Shown in pieces: positions 12,831 to 22,855 of a stretch of 64,000 bases of DNA. This DNA comes from Rhizophagus clarus. Its lineage: Eukaryota; Glomeromycota; Glomeromycetes; Glomerales; Glomeraceae. The notes under the pieces are model-generated. The model saw nothing but the letters and a program-made list of their open reading frames with translations. It searched no databases and had not been told where the DNA came from. How positions within the stretch are numbered: position 1 is the stretch's first letter; the number at the start of each line of letters is the position of its first letter. The DNA lies in NCBI GenBank assembly GCA_015698045.1, contig BLAL01000018.1, forward strand, positions 1,116,001 to 1,180,000, in the 5' to 3' direction. The translations under genes and the position numbers were made by a program.

Positions 12831-13189
12831 TGATAATATATAGATAGATATTAAATAGAATTTTATATGTATAATATGTAACTATTAATAAAATGTAGCT
12901 ATAAATAAATGTTAATAAAACTACTATTATTTGGCCTTAAAAAATCTCTAGTTTGACCTATTTATCAATAATATTCAGATTATATATAGTAGTCGAATAT
13001 AGTTTTTTTTTAGGTCGAATAAATATGTAAATGTCCTAATATAGGTCGAATTTTTCTTTTCGAATTTGAGACGATTGGCACCCTAAATGCGCCAAAAAAA
13101 TCGGCCTCAATTTGACATAGGTTAGATCATCATTCGACCTATATTCGACCTGGTCAAATTTAGGCTGAATTGTCCTTTTTCGACTAGTG

Positions 13190-13706
13190 GACGTGCATGC
13201 TGATTATTTATATTTTACTGAAAATTCATTGCTTACAACATATTATAATTAGGACAATTATAATTAGGACAATGGAAAAATCATAACTCATATCGCACGC
13301 AATTATCAAATAGAGTGATCTTAAATAAAACAAACTTTCTCATTCAAGACATTCAAAACGAAAATGTATTTATTTATTTACAATAATAATAATACATATT
13401 ATTTTTTGCTAATAATTTTTAATTATTAGTATATTTTCTGGCCAATATATTAAATCCTTGTTTGTTTAACAATAAAGAAACAATAAATTAATTTATCTCC
13501 TAGGTGGCAAATTATCAGAAATAAGCAGCTTTAATTGTTTTATATAACAAGGCATGCTACTCATCAGTTTCGAAAATAAAAGTTGCTTATTTCAATATAT
13601 TTTTATCTCTTTTTCATTTAGTATTTAATTGTGTACGTTATTATTTATAATCTTTTTAGTAATATTTTTTGAACCTGTTTCAAAAAAATTAGTTTATCAG
13701 TTCTAT
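13190..13706. other. Intergenic stretch
   Basis: AT-rich sequence between two transposable elements. A 15-base word TATAATTAGGACAAT is repeated in tandem near 13245-13275. Nothing coding is seen. Confidence 0.5.
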
Positions 13707-13889
13707 TACCATATTTTTCCAATATTAGTCACCCCCAAAATTAAGCACCACAGTAGCACCACCCAAGTTTTGTTAAAAAAAATCATATATGAAATACTAA
13801 TAAAAAACCTTCCAAAATTAAACATCCCCCAAACTTTTCGCTCAAAATCCTTGCAAAAAGGGGGTGCTTAATTTTGGAAAAATACAGTA
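13707..13889. mobile_element. Tc1/mariner-like MITE (about 183 bp)
   Basis: Flanked by TA on both sides. The left end reads CCATATTTTTCCAA followed by CACCCCC; the right end read inward is CTGTATTTTTCCAA then TTAAGCACCCCC. TA target duplication and short size suggest a Tc1/mariner-derived MITE. The interior carries several AGCACC words. An 80-codon plus-strand frame crosses the element but is only its open frame, not a gene. Confidence 0.7.
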
Positions 13890-14565
13890 ATTATTTAAAT
13901 TTAGTTTTTTAATTTTGTTAAAAATTTTTCTAGTTTTATTTAAAATTTAATGTTAAATGGTAAGAATTTTAGATAAAATATAATTAATATGAAAGTTGCA
14001 TGTAAAAAAAGGGTTGGATAATGGTCATGTGACTCGTGCATGTAACTGCAATTGTTATTATTAGTAAAATATAATCTATTTCAAGAAAATAATTAGAAAA
14101 TTTTTTTAAATTTTATAATAGTCATGGAGCTCGAGCTTGTTTTTTGATTTTGAAATATTATCAAATTAAATGTAACCATTTTATTTTGTGAATTTCATAT
14201 CCATATATTCATATTGCAATATTTAGATATCCTAGTCCTTCAGCAATGAAGTTTAAATTAGTAATGATTTTTAGGACCGCTTGTATTATGAAATGAATAA
14301 TTAATAAATGACACGTGCAATGGCGCAAACGATGAAATCACATATTTATTTCCCAAAAATACATTATCTTATTTTTATTCTAATTGTAGCACATTTTTCG
14401 TCTGAGCCAAACTATCTATAAAATCACCATGTCTGAAACTAGTACATTTGCAGCATAACGCTAAATAATTTAAAATATTATTAATTATGTCAGTTAGCGG
14501 AGCAAACCCATCCAAGTTTGAAATATGTTCTGGAAAGCGCCGATCTTAATAATTATAATCGGTAA
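13890..14565. other. Intergenic stretch
   Basis: No exon recognised. A TATAAAATCACCATG context at about 14418 precedes a nine-codon frame and a second ATG with 20 codons follows at about 14488. These could be the debris of a gene start but nothing downstream supports one. Confidence 0.45.
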
Positions 14566-16300
14566 TCTATTATTTTCATTTAATTTAATTTAAAGCTAAT
14601 TTTCTAATTTTAATAATTTTTTAAATATTAAGAAAATACTAATTCAAAAAAGTTGTAATTTTAAGTTACTACACATTGTTGTTAATAAGATTATTCTTCT
14701 CTTAACAAAATTAAAAGCTAAAAACTGAAAAATAAACAATTCATGTTCTTGATTATCTTAAAAAATTCAAAAATCTTTCCAATTTCAAAATGTTTAACCT
14801 ACAAAATAAGAACCAAGTAAATACCAGTTCATTCACTTCAGATCATGATGTGAACACCCAAATGGTATGTAAACAGTGACCATTTGAACAAATGGCAGAA
14901 GTGTCCATATATGATATCCTTCACCACTATCTATGTCCTTCACGGACACCCAAATGATTTGTAAACAGTAATCATTTGGACAAGTAGTCGTACACCATAA
15001 CAATGACATATATGATATTCTCTACCACTATCTATACCTTCATTATGACCATCAGATCCTTCACAATGCTCAAGGGCACTTGACAGACAACTACTATATA
15101 ATCAAGACGGTGGATTTGAACCTGATGACTCATACTCAGGTACCATAAATGGTTCCACTTTTGAAGATATAAGCCTTGGGGAGGGTTCTCGTACGATGGG
15201 CCCCAGTCATCTATTTACAACCCTTTAAAGCCGTTGGTCAGCCCTCATAAACCCCCGCACGTTGCTTTCGCGGTGTGCAGTCGAGATTTATGGCCAGTAA
15301 ATAGTAAGAAGAACTTACTCTATATCAATTTTTCAACAAATCAATCTTTTCCTATCCACTCGTAATATTTTTCCTATCCACTTGTCATGTATTTACGTGT
15401 TTATACATAATTAAATTCAATCATTTGTCAATCTATTATTTTTCATTTTAAATAATTTTTTAAGCATTAAGAGAGTATTTAATTAAAATAATTTAAAGAA
15501 AAAAAGATGCAAATACTCGAAGTTCACTCACACTAATCACCATTGTTAACATATAAGGCTATCCTTTCCATAACAAAATTGAAAGTTCTAAACTGAAAAA
15601 TCACAGATCAACAATTCTATCTTGAGAGGTTAAATTTCTTCAAATTTCAAAATGTTTAACCTACAAAATACAAAATAAGTAAATACAGGTTCATTCACTT
15701 CAGGTCATAATGTGAACACCCAAATGGTATGTAAACAGTGACCATTTGAACAAGTGGCAGAAGTGATCATATATGATATCCTTCACTACTATCTATGTCC
15801 TCAACGGACACCCAAACGATTTATAAACAGTGATCATTTGGACAAGTAGTCGTACACCATAACCCAACTACCTTAGGGATAGGCATACACCTCAAGAATA
15901 GCATGTATGATATTCTTTACCACCATCTATATCCTCCATTATGACCATCAGATCCTTCACAAAGCTCAAGGGCACTTGGCAGACAACTACTATATAATCA
16001 AGACGGTGGATTTGAACCTGATGACTCATACTCAGGTACCATAAATGGTTCCACTTTCGAAGATATAAGCCTTGGGGAGGATTCTCGTACGATGGGCCCC
16101 AGTCATCTATTTACAACCCTTTAAAGCCGTTGGTCAGCCCTCATAAACCCCCGCACGTTGCTTTCGCGGTGTGCAGTCGAGATTTATGGCCAGTAAATAG
16201 CAAGAAGAACTTACTTTATATAATTTTTTCAACAAATCAATCTTTTCTTATCCGCTTCGTATCATTATTAATATATTTTTCTTATCCTATCCACTCGTTA
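14566..16300. repeat. Tandem duplication of an 870-bp unit with internal hairpins
   Basis: Unit 1 (about 14566-15430) and unit 2 (about 15431-16300) align along most of their length, with near-identity in the last 250 bases (for example CCCGCACGTTGCTTTCGCGG at 15256 and 16152). Unit 2 carries about 35 extra bases near 15863-15900 that are deleted from unit 1. Each unit has two hairpins whose arms are CCAAATGAT-like and whose loop resembles TTGTAAACAGTA (14859-14886, 14950-14979, 15720-15747, about 15811-15840). On the minus strand each carries GGTTCAAATCC, identical to a pol III B box or tRNA T arm, at 15112-15122 and 16008-16018. A tRNA-derived SINE is possible but no convincing A box was found. 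A diverged copy lies reversed at 44860-45060. Confidence 0.75.
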
Positions 16301-16307
16301 AATGAAT

Positions 16308-16560
16308 AAAAAAATGAATAAGTTAAACGAAAAAAATAATAAGTTAACGAAAAAAAAAATAAGAAAATAACGCGAGTATTGGTATAAGTTAAACGAAAAT
16401 AAAAAAAAATAAGTTAAACGAAAAAAAAAAAAATAAGTTAAACGAAAAAAAAATAAGGTGAACGAAAAAAAAATAAGGTGAACGAAAAAAAAATAAGGTG
16501 AACGAAAAAAAAATAAGTTGAACAAAAAAAAATAAGTTGAACGAAAAAAAAAGAAAATAA
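16308..16560. repeat. 18-bp minisatellite
   Basis: About a dozen tandem copies of an AAATAAGTTAAACGAAAA-type unit, with GGTGAACG variants in the middle. It is interrupted by a longer word AAGAAAATAACG..AGTATTGG at about 16360 and again at about 16550. The phenylalanine-rich minus-strand frames here are translations of the repeat. Confidence 0.85.
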
Positions 16561-16979
16561 CGAAAGTATTGGTCTATATATAATATTATTATATCATATG
16601 AGTCAACGTTAACGAATAACAAATCATAATATTGTGTTTGATCTAAATAAAAATATATTCATAAATCTCATCAAGATACAGTATGAGTCATACTACCTAA
16701 ATAGTAAAATAACGCGCAACGCGACGAATCGCCGTTAATATTTATTTTACGAATATTTTGTTTTTTTTTTGTGTCGTGTCAATTTTTATAAATATATAAA
16801 AACTAGGAGAATAATCTTTTACATGTTACTAACGTATCCAGTTACTCACGTAAATCATATGATTATATAGTCACATGATTGTGATTGCTGTTATCAGTAT
16901 GTAAAAAAAAATTGATTTAATATTCTAAATTAATATTTGAAGTTATTAAACATTTCATTTCTTAAAGAAACAATTTTTT
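16561..16979. other. Intergenic stretch
   Basis: No gene or repeat recognised; AT-rich apart from a CG-containing patch near 16710-16730. Confidence 0.45.
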
Positions 16980-17275
16980 TTTGCGAATATTCCATTAATC
17001 ACTAAGTCAGACATTCAACATCGCAAATGTATCCGTGAAAAAAAGGCGAAGAATGTGGCACTTCTTACATGCAAAGGCGGTAAGAAGGAAGTAGGACCAC
17101 AGAAGTCCACCGGACCTGTTTGCCACCGCCAGTTCATCAAAAACGAAGGCCATAATAGCCGGGGAAAAAGAACTCTTCGAAAAAGGACAAGAAATCCAGG
17201 AAGAAGCGTTCGACGAAGAAGCTGGACAGTTTTTTGTGCTATTAAAACTTTTAGTTTAGTTTTCTCGATGTAAGA
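16980..17275 (+). other. GC-richer coding-like island, unassigned
   Basis: Base composition rises sharply compared with the flanks between about 17030 and 17230. One plus-strand frame (17055-17273) gives a very basic product; the next frame gives an acidic stretch containing EEAFDEEAGQFF after a stop. Neither matches a family I recognise. It may be a fragment of a transposable-element ORF or of an old gene; the reading frame is undecided. Confidence 0.25.
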
Positions 17276-18534
17276 TATCATAATCCACCGCATTTTATTA
17301 CTAATTTTAATAACCCAGAATGTTAGTCACTTTAGAATATTAGTAGTTCTTCCTTTTTATTTTCTATATGTTAACAAGTAAACGTTAAACATGTCGGAGG
17401 GCTTTAAGCGAAATGGTTTTGAAGTTTTACCTTCAAATTTTGTTCAGGATCTGGTCCAAACGTTAACTATGGGTCGGGCTATCAAATTTTATACGAAAAA
17501 AGTGCCAAAATGTTTTCTCATAAAATAATTTAAATAAAACATTTTACTTGAAAAAAAGCCAAATTCGATAATAGTTTAAAATTTGAAAACACTTCATTTA
17601 TAAAAATATTTTTTTTTTTTTTGTTTTCTTTTTATTTTAAAACAATCTTTTTAAACCATTCAAAAAATTTAAAACCATTTATAAAAAAAATGTTTCAATC
17701 ATTTATAAACAATTTTTTTAACGAATTTTTTTAAATTTTACGACGAATTTATTATTATTATTTTTTTTTTTAGTAACGAGCATTTTTTTTATTATGTTTA
17801 AATAAAAAATACAAATAAATTCACTTTACAAGAAATACATAGTTTAGACAGAAGCTCTTCTTTACCTGCTATTATAATCTTAATGATTATTGCACCTTAC
17901 TATAAAGCGGTTACTACTACTAAAACGTGAATAATAAATATACAAACATCCTGAAGGTAAAATAAATCGGAATGAACAAAGAAAATCCTATAAAAAAAAT
18001 AATGGCTACTCGGGTACAATCACAATTGCACGCGCATGGGTCTTGGAATCCAAATTGTAAACCACGAGTCCAAACCATTTTTAAAGTTTCGAAAATTTTT
18101 TTTTTCAAAAGTTACAGTGCCTACTAGGATTTGAATGGTCTTGCTACAGAAGTATTTTCCCTTTCCGAGTATGTATAAGTACACATCCTGAATTGAATTG
18201 TAAAAAACTAAAAGTATGAAAAATCTTACTGTTATAATTTTTTACATATCAGAAAGGCATAAAAAAAATGAATCACATACTTTGTAGCAACATTTCGAAC
18301 TTTTGTATATCTTACCGTGGATCATATTCTCTCAATATTCTCGTTCAAACCTAGTGTGATAAAAAAATATTCACGGTTACCTCTTGAACAATAGGGAAAT
18401 AAAATAAAAAAAAATATTTTTTTTTATTTCTCTTGACGATTTTCCCATGCGCGTCCCATTATCCCATATAATCTTGACCATCTACAAAAAAAAAAAAAAA
18501 AAAATTGAAATATTAGAAACATTTCATTAAAAAA
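17276..18534. other. Intergenic stretch
   Basis: Long A and T tracts (for example 17601-17622 and 18485-18504). No coding exon recognised on either strand. Confidence 0.5.
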
Positions 18535-18880
18535 TTATTTATTTTCAAAACTCCTTTTCCTTATAGTCATTTTGTAATTAAAGAAACTCTGCCAAATTTC
18601 AATGCTCCTGAAAAGAGGAATAAACTTCGTTAAAAGAAACAATTTGAAGAAAAAAGAATACTTACAAATTCGCGTACAACGAGTTTCGAAAAAGCCAACT
18701 AAAAAAAAAGAAATAAAATGAAATGTTAATAAATGTTTCGTTAAGATAAACAAAGGGAAATTATTTGGAAATTATTTACCAAAACACCGCTCCCAAAAAG
18801 CTGAAGAGCTCTCATAGAAGAAAAAGAAAGAAAGAAACGTTGACATTAACGTTTCGCCAGATTTTTTGGTTTGACCAAAG
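18535..18880 (-). repeat. Second, smaller intron-like array (minus strand)
   Basis: Read on the minus strand, three blocks of the type TTAACGAAAC..(pyrimidines)..TTTTAG recur. One is TTAACGAAACATTTATTAAC followed by a pyrimidine run, TTTAG and an insert starting TTGGC. Another contains GGCGAAACGTTAATG followed by TTTCTTTC tracts. A third ends TTTTCAG then GAGCATTG. Inserts are followed by GTAAGT- or GTAAAT-like donors. The same word structure fills 11300-12760, so this is a separate locus of the same repeat family without the CACTA-like ends. Confidence 0.55.
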
Positions 18881-18900
18881 TAAGTGAAATAAAGATTTAA

Positions 18901-19038
18901 TTATATTAAAATTGTCTTCCGATAAATTGCAGTAACTTTATTTTCAAAATTATCTGAGTAACGAACCCAAGACAAAATCTCCTTATGTCCAGCCCGTACT
19001 GCATTTCGAAACAAATGGATTAAACTTTGTGTTGTGAT
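18901..19038 (-). pseudogene. Relic of a multicopy fungal gene family
   Basis: A 45-codon minus-strand frame reads SLIHLFRNAVRAGHKEILSW followed by VRYSDNFENKVTAIYRKTI and a stop. I recognise the LFRNAVRAGHKEIL block as typical of a high-copy uncharacterised family in Rhizophagus, where it is followed by a longer domain that is missing here. The frame opens after a stop codon and has no start, so it is a fragment. The attribution is from memory of the family and moderately secure. Confidence 0.4.
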
Positions 19039-19553
19039 TTAGTCGCAAGAGGCTTCATTTGAGGATTCTATAGATAAATGTGGTTTATTGGGTGGAGCAA
19101 CAATGCTGCAACTCTGTAAATCACGTATTAGTCGACTGATTTTTGATAAGCTCAAAGCTCAATCTCAACAGGTTCGTCAGTGACAATCGGTTCATAACAT
19201 TTGGTTTCATTATTCACAAATAAAATCAATGTATAATTTTACGTTTATTTTTTTAAATTTTCGTACATTTTTTAAAATATGAATTGATTAGCTTACAATA
19301 ATAAATTTATCTAAATAAAAGCGCATCTAGTGTTCAATTTACAAAGAATATAAGTTTCCCAAGCATAAGTTCTTGAAAAAATTAGATTCCCAAATTTCTT
19401 CCTTTTGATTGACTTTAAAGGGTAGATTACATTATAAAAAAAAAAAAAATAAATAAAAGAGGAGGTCTCTCTAAATGTATTGAACTCCTATGAAGTTTCT
19501 GAGCATATGACGATTCTCCCATGTGTTTCCATGATTCTGTAACCCATACGACA

Positions 19554-20189
19554 TCAGCAAAAAATCAACGTCGGTATCTTTAATATAGCAAATGATTTAT
19601 TTAGTAAATGATTTAAATTTTTTGAGATTTCATTAGTATACAGACCAGACATGTCACGAAGGTGATTGATGGTTGACAGAAAATTTTGCGGTACAACATC
19701 GTTTTCATTTAGAATCTGTTCTAAAGGTGCATTCAGATTAATTAAATGCGAATTACGTAATCTTAAAAGATTTTGTAATTCCTAAAAATATAAAAAAATC
19801 AATCACTTTTTCTATTTGTATAAAATTATTATTAACCCTTAAAAAATCAATATTGTTGAGAACTTAAGATTTGTGTCGGTCTTGTCGGTCTCTAATCTTG
19901 AAAGCTTAGTGTTTGTGTCGAGTTCAAATCTTGATATTCTATTATTAATTTGAGTGTAGAATGAAGATTTTTATTTGTTTTTTTGTATTGTTTAATTCTT
20001 CTTTAACATGCTGGAGTGCGTGATATTATTGAGTTCTTATTTGACTTTACTATTATTATTATCTAGTCCTTGTTTAACACTAGAAAAGATATTATCAAGA
20101 GTTTGAGCAGTTTGTTGATTATATAAATAGAAAAAAGCAGTGTTAAGTTTTATTTTCTTTCTTTTACAAACATTTTTGGTATTTACCAT
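19554..20189 (-). pseudogene. Broken coiled-coil protein gene
   Basis: The minus-strand ATG at 20189 starts a 50-codon frame (MVNTKNVCKRKKIKLN onward, with NIFSSVKQGLDNNN) that ends in TAA at 20037-20039. Homologous-looking coding text continues in other frames (HVKEELNNTKKQIK, then INNRISRFELDTNTKLSRLE). After an intron-like gap ending TATTTTTAG, an exon reads ELQNLLRLRNSHLINLNAPL, continues through NFLSTINHLRDMSGLYTNEI, and stops at 19554. Heptad-like patterns suggest a coiled coil. At least two frameshifts break it. The family is not recognised. A functional gene with unusual splicing is less likely. Confidence 0.5.
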
Positions 20190-21394
20190 TTTTTTTGTTG
20201 TTCGTTATTTATTCTTTATGTATTATCGTAAGTATTATCGTAATTGAATTGGAAAATTTTGAGTTTAAATAGCTTTTGAGGAATAGACTATAAATGATTC
20301 ATGCGGGATTTATCATTACTTATTATAGAACCCGGATATCTCTGATATATGTCATATTTAGATTCTAAGAATAAAAATTAAAAAATAATTTTATTCTTTA
20401 TTCGAAAAAAAAAAAAAATTTTTTTTTTAAAAAAAAAGATTATCTACTGATCGAATCGGTATATCAGATCAGCAAGTCATATGTCTGATAGACTGATACG
20501 TTTACCATTACAATAATAAATATATATATATGTATATATTATTTTTAAAACATTAATTTAAATTAATGAATATGTTAAATAATCCTATTTAGTAATTCAA
20601 ATTTTGATCATTTAACTAGTGTTAAAACTACCACGAAATCAACAAACGCAATTTACAACAATATTCCATGCTTAAACTTTCGAAATATTTAATTTTTATT
20701 GTTTAATAGATTTCTTAAAATTCCAATGTGAAGAAGAAAGAAAGAGTTGAAACTCGAGAGATATAATGGGTAAGCGATAAACAAATTATTGCGCCACACA
20801 AGCCACGCGGAATGAGATGGCAAATGTACTAATTAAATCAAACTAAATGTGTCGATTGATTCTCATATAGCTTATTATTAAACAAACTTTTAATAAGAAA
20901 GTGTCTTACCTTATTATTAAATTTAGCTTTTATTTAGATTTCATAACTTTGAATTCTTGTTCAAATTCCACAAGAATATTTCAAATAATAGCTTCTTTAA
21001 TGTATCAGCTCACTTTTTCTGAAACAATAAAATTCCCATTATTAGTTCTTTATCAATTTTTCTGAATACTAATTTAGAACAAAAGTTATTGAATTTTAAA
21101 AGAATTAGGATTTTTTGCTTTGTATAATTCATTAAAAAATTTTTAATTATTGAATTTTTTTTTTTTCTTCAAAGCAACTTAAATTTCGTAAATTTCGTTA
21201 TAAATATAAAGGCACAAAACTCTTTAAAGTTTTTAATCAAAAATTAATAAAAATTCTTTCTTATAAGTTGATAATCTGTTTGTTTATTTATATTCTTTTT
21301 CTTGCGTAAAAAAAAAAAATATAAAAATCATTGGAAATTTCTGATGCATTTTCCCTTGTTAATTTTATAATTCTCCATATAATTAGATTTTATT
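20190..21394. other. Intergenic stretch
   Basis: AT-rich. It contains an A/T homopolymer cluster at 20404-20438, an AT microsatellite near 20519-20540, and no recognisable exon. Confidence 0.5.
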
Positions 21395-22855
21395 ATCATT
21401 ATTTCACTCGTCCAAATCCTCTACCTGCCCGTTTCCTCTTCCAATTCTTGGTAATGCTCATCAAAAGAAAGGATTGAATTTTAATGATTGGTTAATGTCT
21501 TGTACAAAGAGTATGGAGATATTTTTGAAATAAATTTTTCAGGGAAACATTATGTAGTATTGATTTAAAGTATGATATGAAAATATATTCAATAATAAAA
21601 ACTAAATAACGATTCAGAGAAATTAAACAAAAGGAATCGTTTACAAGGAATGTTCATTAATAACAATCTAAAATCTTGGAAATACAGACGCCAATTTTAT
21701 AAAACTATTATGACACCAAGTTTTAATTATCAAGCTATTGAATGAGCTAATAATTTATGTAATGAAATGGAAACTTGTTAGGATAATTTCGGAGAAAATT
21801 ACGAATTGGATCTTGTTAAATGGATGTATAGATTTACAAATAAAGTAGCCTTTAGAGTTTCAACTAGTGTGAAAAATAATTCTGTTGTTTCTTATTATAA
21901 GATCACTCTTGAAAATAATAATACTCTAAATGACAATGAAAGAGAAAAAATTGAAGAATCTAAAGATTTTGTTCAATCAATTGATGCTTTTACGAAAGAA
22001 ATTGATTATTTTCGCATTTTAATAAGTTCGTGCATCATTATGTTACTTTTATTCGTGGAAAAATAAAAACTTATTAAAAAGTAAAGATTATTTATATAAT
22101 ATTGTATTTAATATTATTACAAAAAGAAGGATTGAAATTGAGAATACGTCTTTAGATCAACCTCTTCGTCATGATATGTTAACATCTCCTATAACCGTGA
22201 ATATCAATTCGGTAAAACATGCCGATGCTGCTGCTGATTTCTTAAGGCCAATGGCAGATAAAGAGATTTTAAGAGTTCTATTAGATATCATTGGCTGCAG
22301 GAACCGCTTCTGTAAGTAAAAATTATTATTTTTTTAAAAAAAAAAAAATATTATGTGGCAAATTTGTTTTGCTTTGTTGTGTATTATCTCGAACATTATC
22401 CAAAAGTGAAACAATAGTTACGACAAAAGCTAGATGCTCTTCTTGAAATAAACCTTATAACATATAATGGTCTTAATAAATTATAATATTGTGACTGAAG
22501 CAATTATTAAAGAAGGGTTTCGACTTTTGTCCTGTGTCTTTTTCAATTGGTCGTGTAAATACTGAAGTTGGTGTCGGAGGATTTAATTGGCCAAAAGGAA
22601 CTTCGTTTTCAATGTTTTATTATGCAATAATGAGATACAATGATTATTGGACTGAACCTGAAATATTCAATCTTGTAAAATTGATTTCTTGAAAGGCGAT
22701 ATATTGTTGAAACTGCTTTTTTAATGTTTGGAGTTGGAATTAGGATTTGTCCTGGAAGAAAAAAATTGACAACAAAAGAATTAAAATGTTTAATTGCTTC
22801 AATTTATAGAAAATATGGCCTTGAATTGGCAGATATGGACGCACCACTTAAATAA
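21395..22855 (+). pseudogene. Cytochrome P450 pseudogene
   Basis: Fragments of a haem-thiolate monooxygenase follow one another in order. The N-terminal RPNPLP segment and a shifted PILGNAHQKKGLNFNDW come near 21400-21500. YRRQFYKTIMTPSFNYQAIE is near 21690, and the helix segment YELDLVKWMYRFTNKVAFRV lies at 21790-21860. The K-helix/meander region GGFNWPKGTSFSMFYYAIMR is near 22575, and the haem-binding FGVGIRICPGRKKLTTKELK with the cysteine ligand is near 22730. The TAA at 22853 ends the C-terminal exon. Several in-frame stops (near 21747, 21780 and 22065) and frameshifts between blocks show it is dead. An 86-codon open piece at 21806-22066 is only one of these blocks. Confidence 0.88.

Larger units (their letters stand above)
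10810..13189. mobile_element. CACTA-like TIR element (2.38 kb), non-autonomous
   Basis: The left end reads CACTAGTCGAAAAAGGA and the right end is its inverted counterpart (TCCTTTTTCGACTAGTG); similarity continues inward as ATTCGGCC/AATTCAGCC-type sequence. The flanking 3-bp words are both GAC (10807-10809 and 13190-13192). A CACTA terminus plus a 3-bp target duplication fits the CACTA/EnSpm superfamily. Subterminal zones repeat ATTCGACC/GGTCGAAT words in both orientations, as CACTA elements usually do. No transposase is visible; the centre is a long pyrimidine tract followed by an array of intron-like units (listed separately). Confidence 0.8.

Noticed and set aside
13629..13871. 80-codon plus-strand frame
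   Set aside because: It crosses the Tc1/mariner-like MITE and reads its inverted ends.
14430..14550. Gene start after TATAAAATCACCATG
   Set aside because: The frame closes after nine codons and the next ATG after 20; no downstream exon matches.
15100..15130. tRNA gene on the minus strand
   Set aside because: Only the T-arm-like GGTTCAAATCC is present; no cloverleaf, acceptor pairing or proper A box.
16298..16622. Two phenylalanine-rich minus-strand frames
   Set aside because: They are translations of the 18-bp minisatellite and show no coding features.
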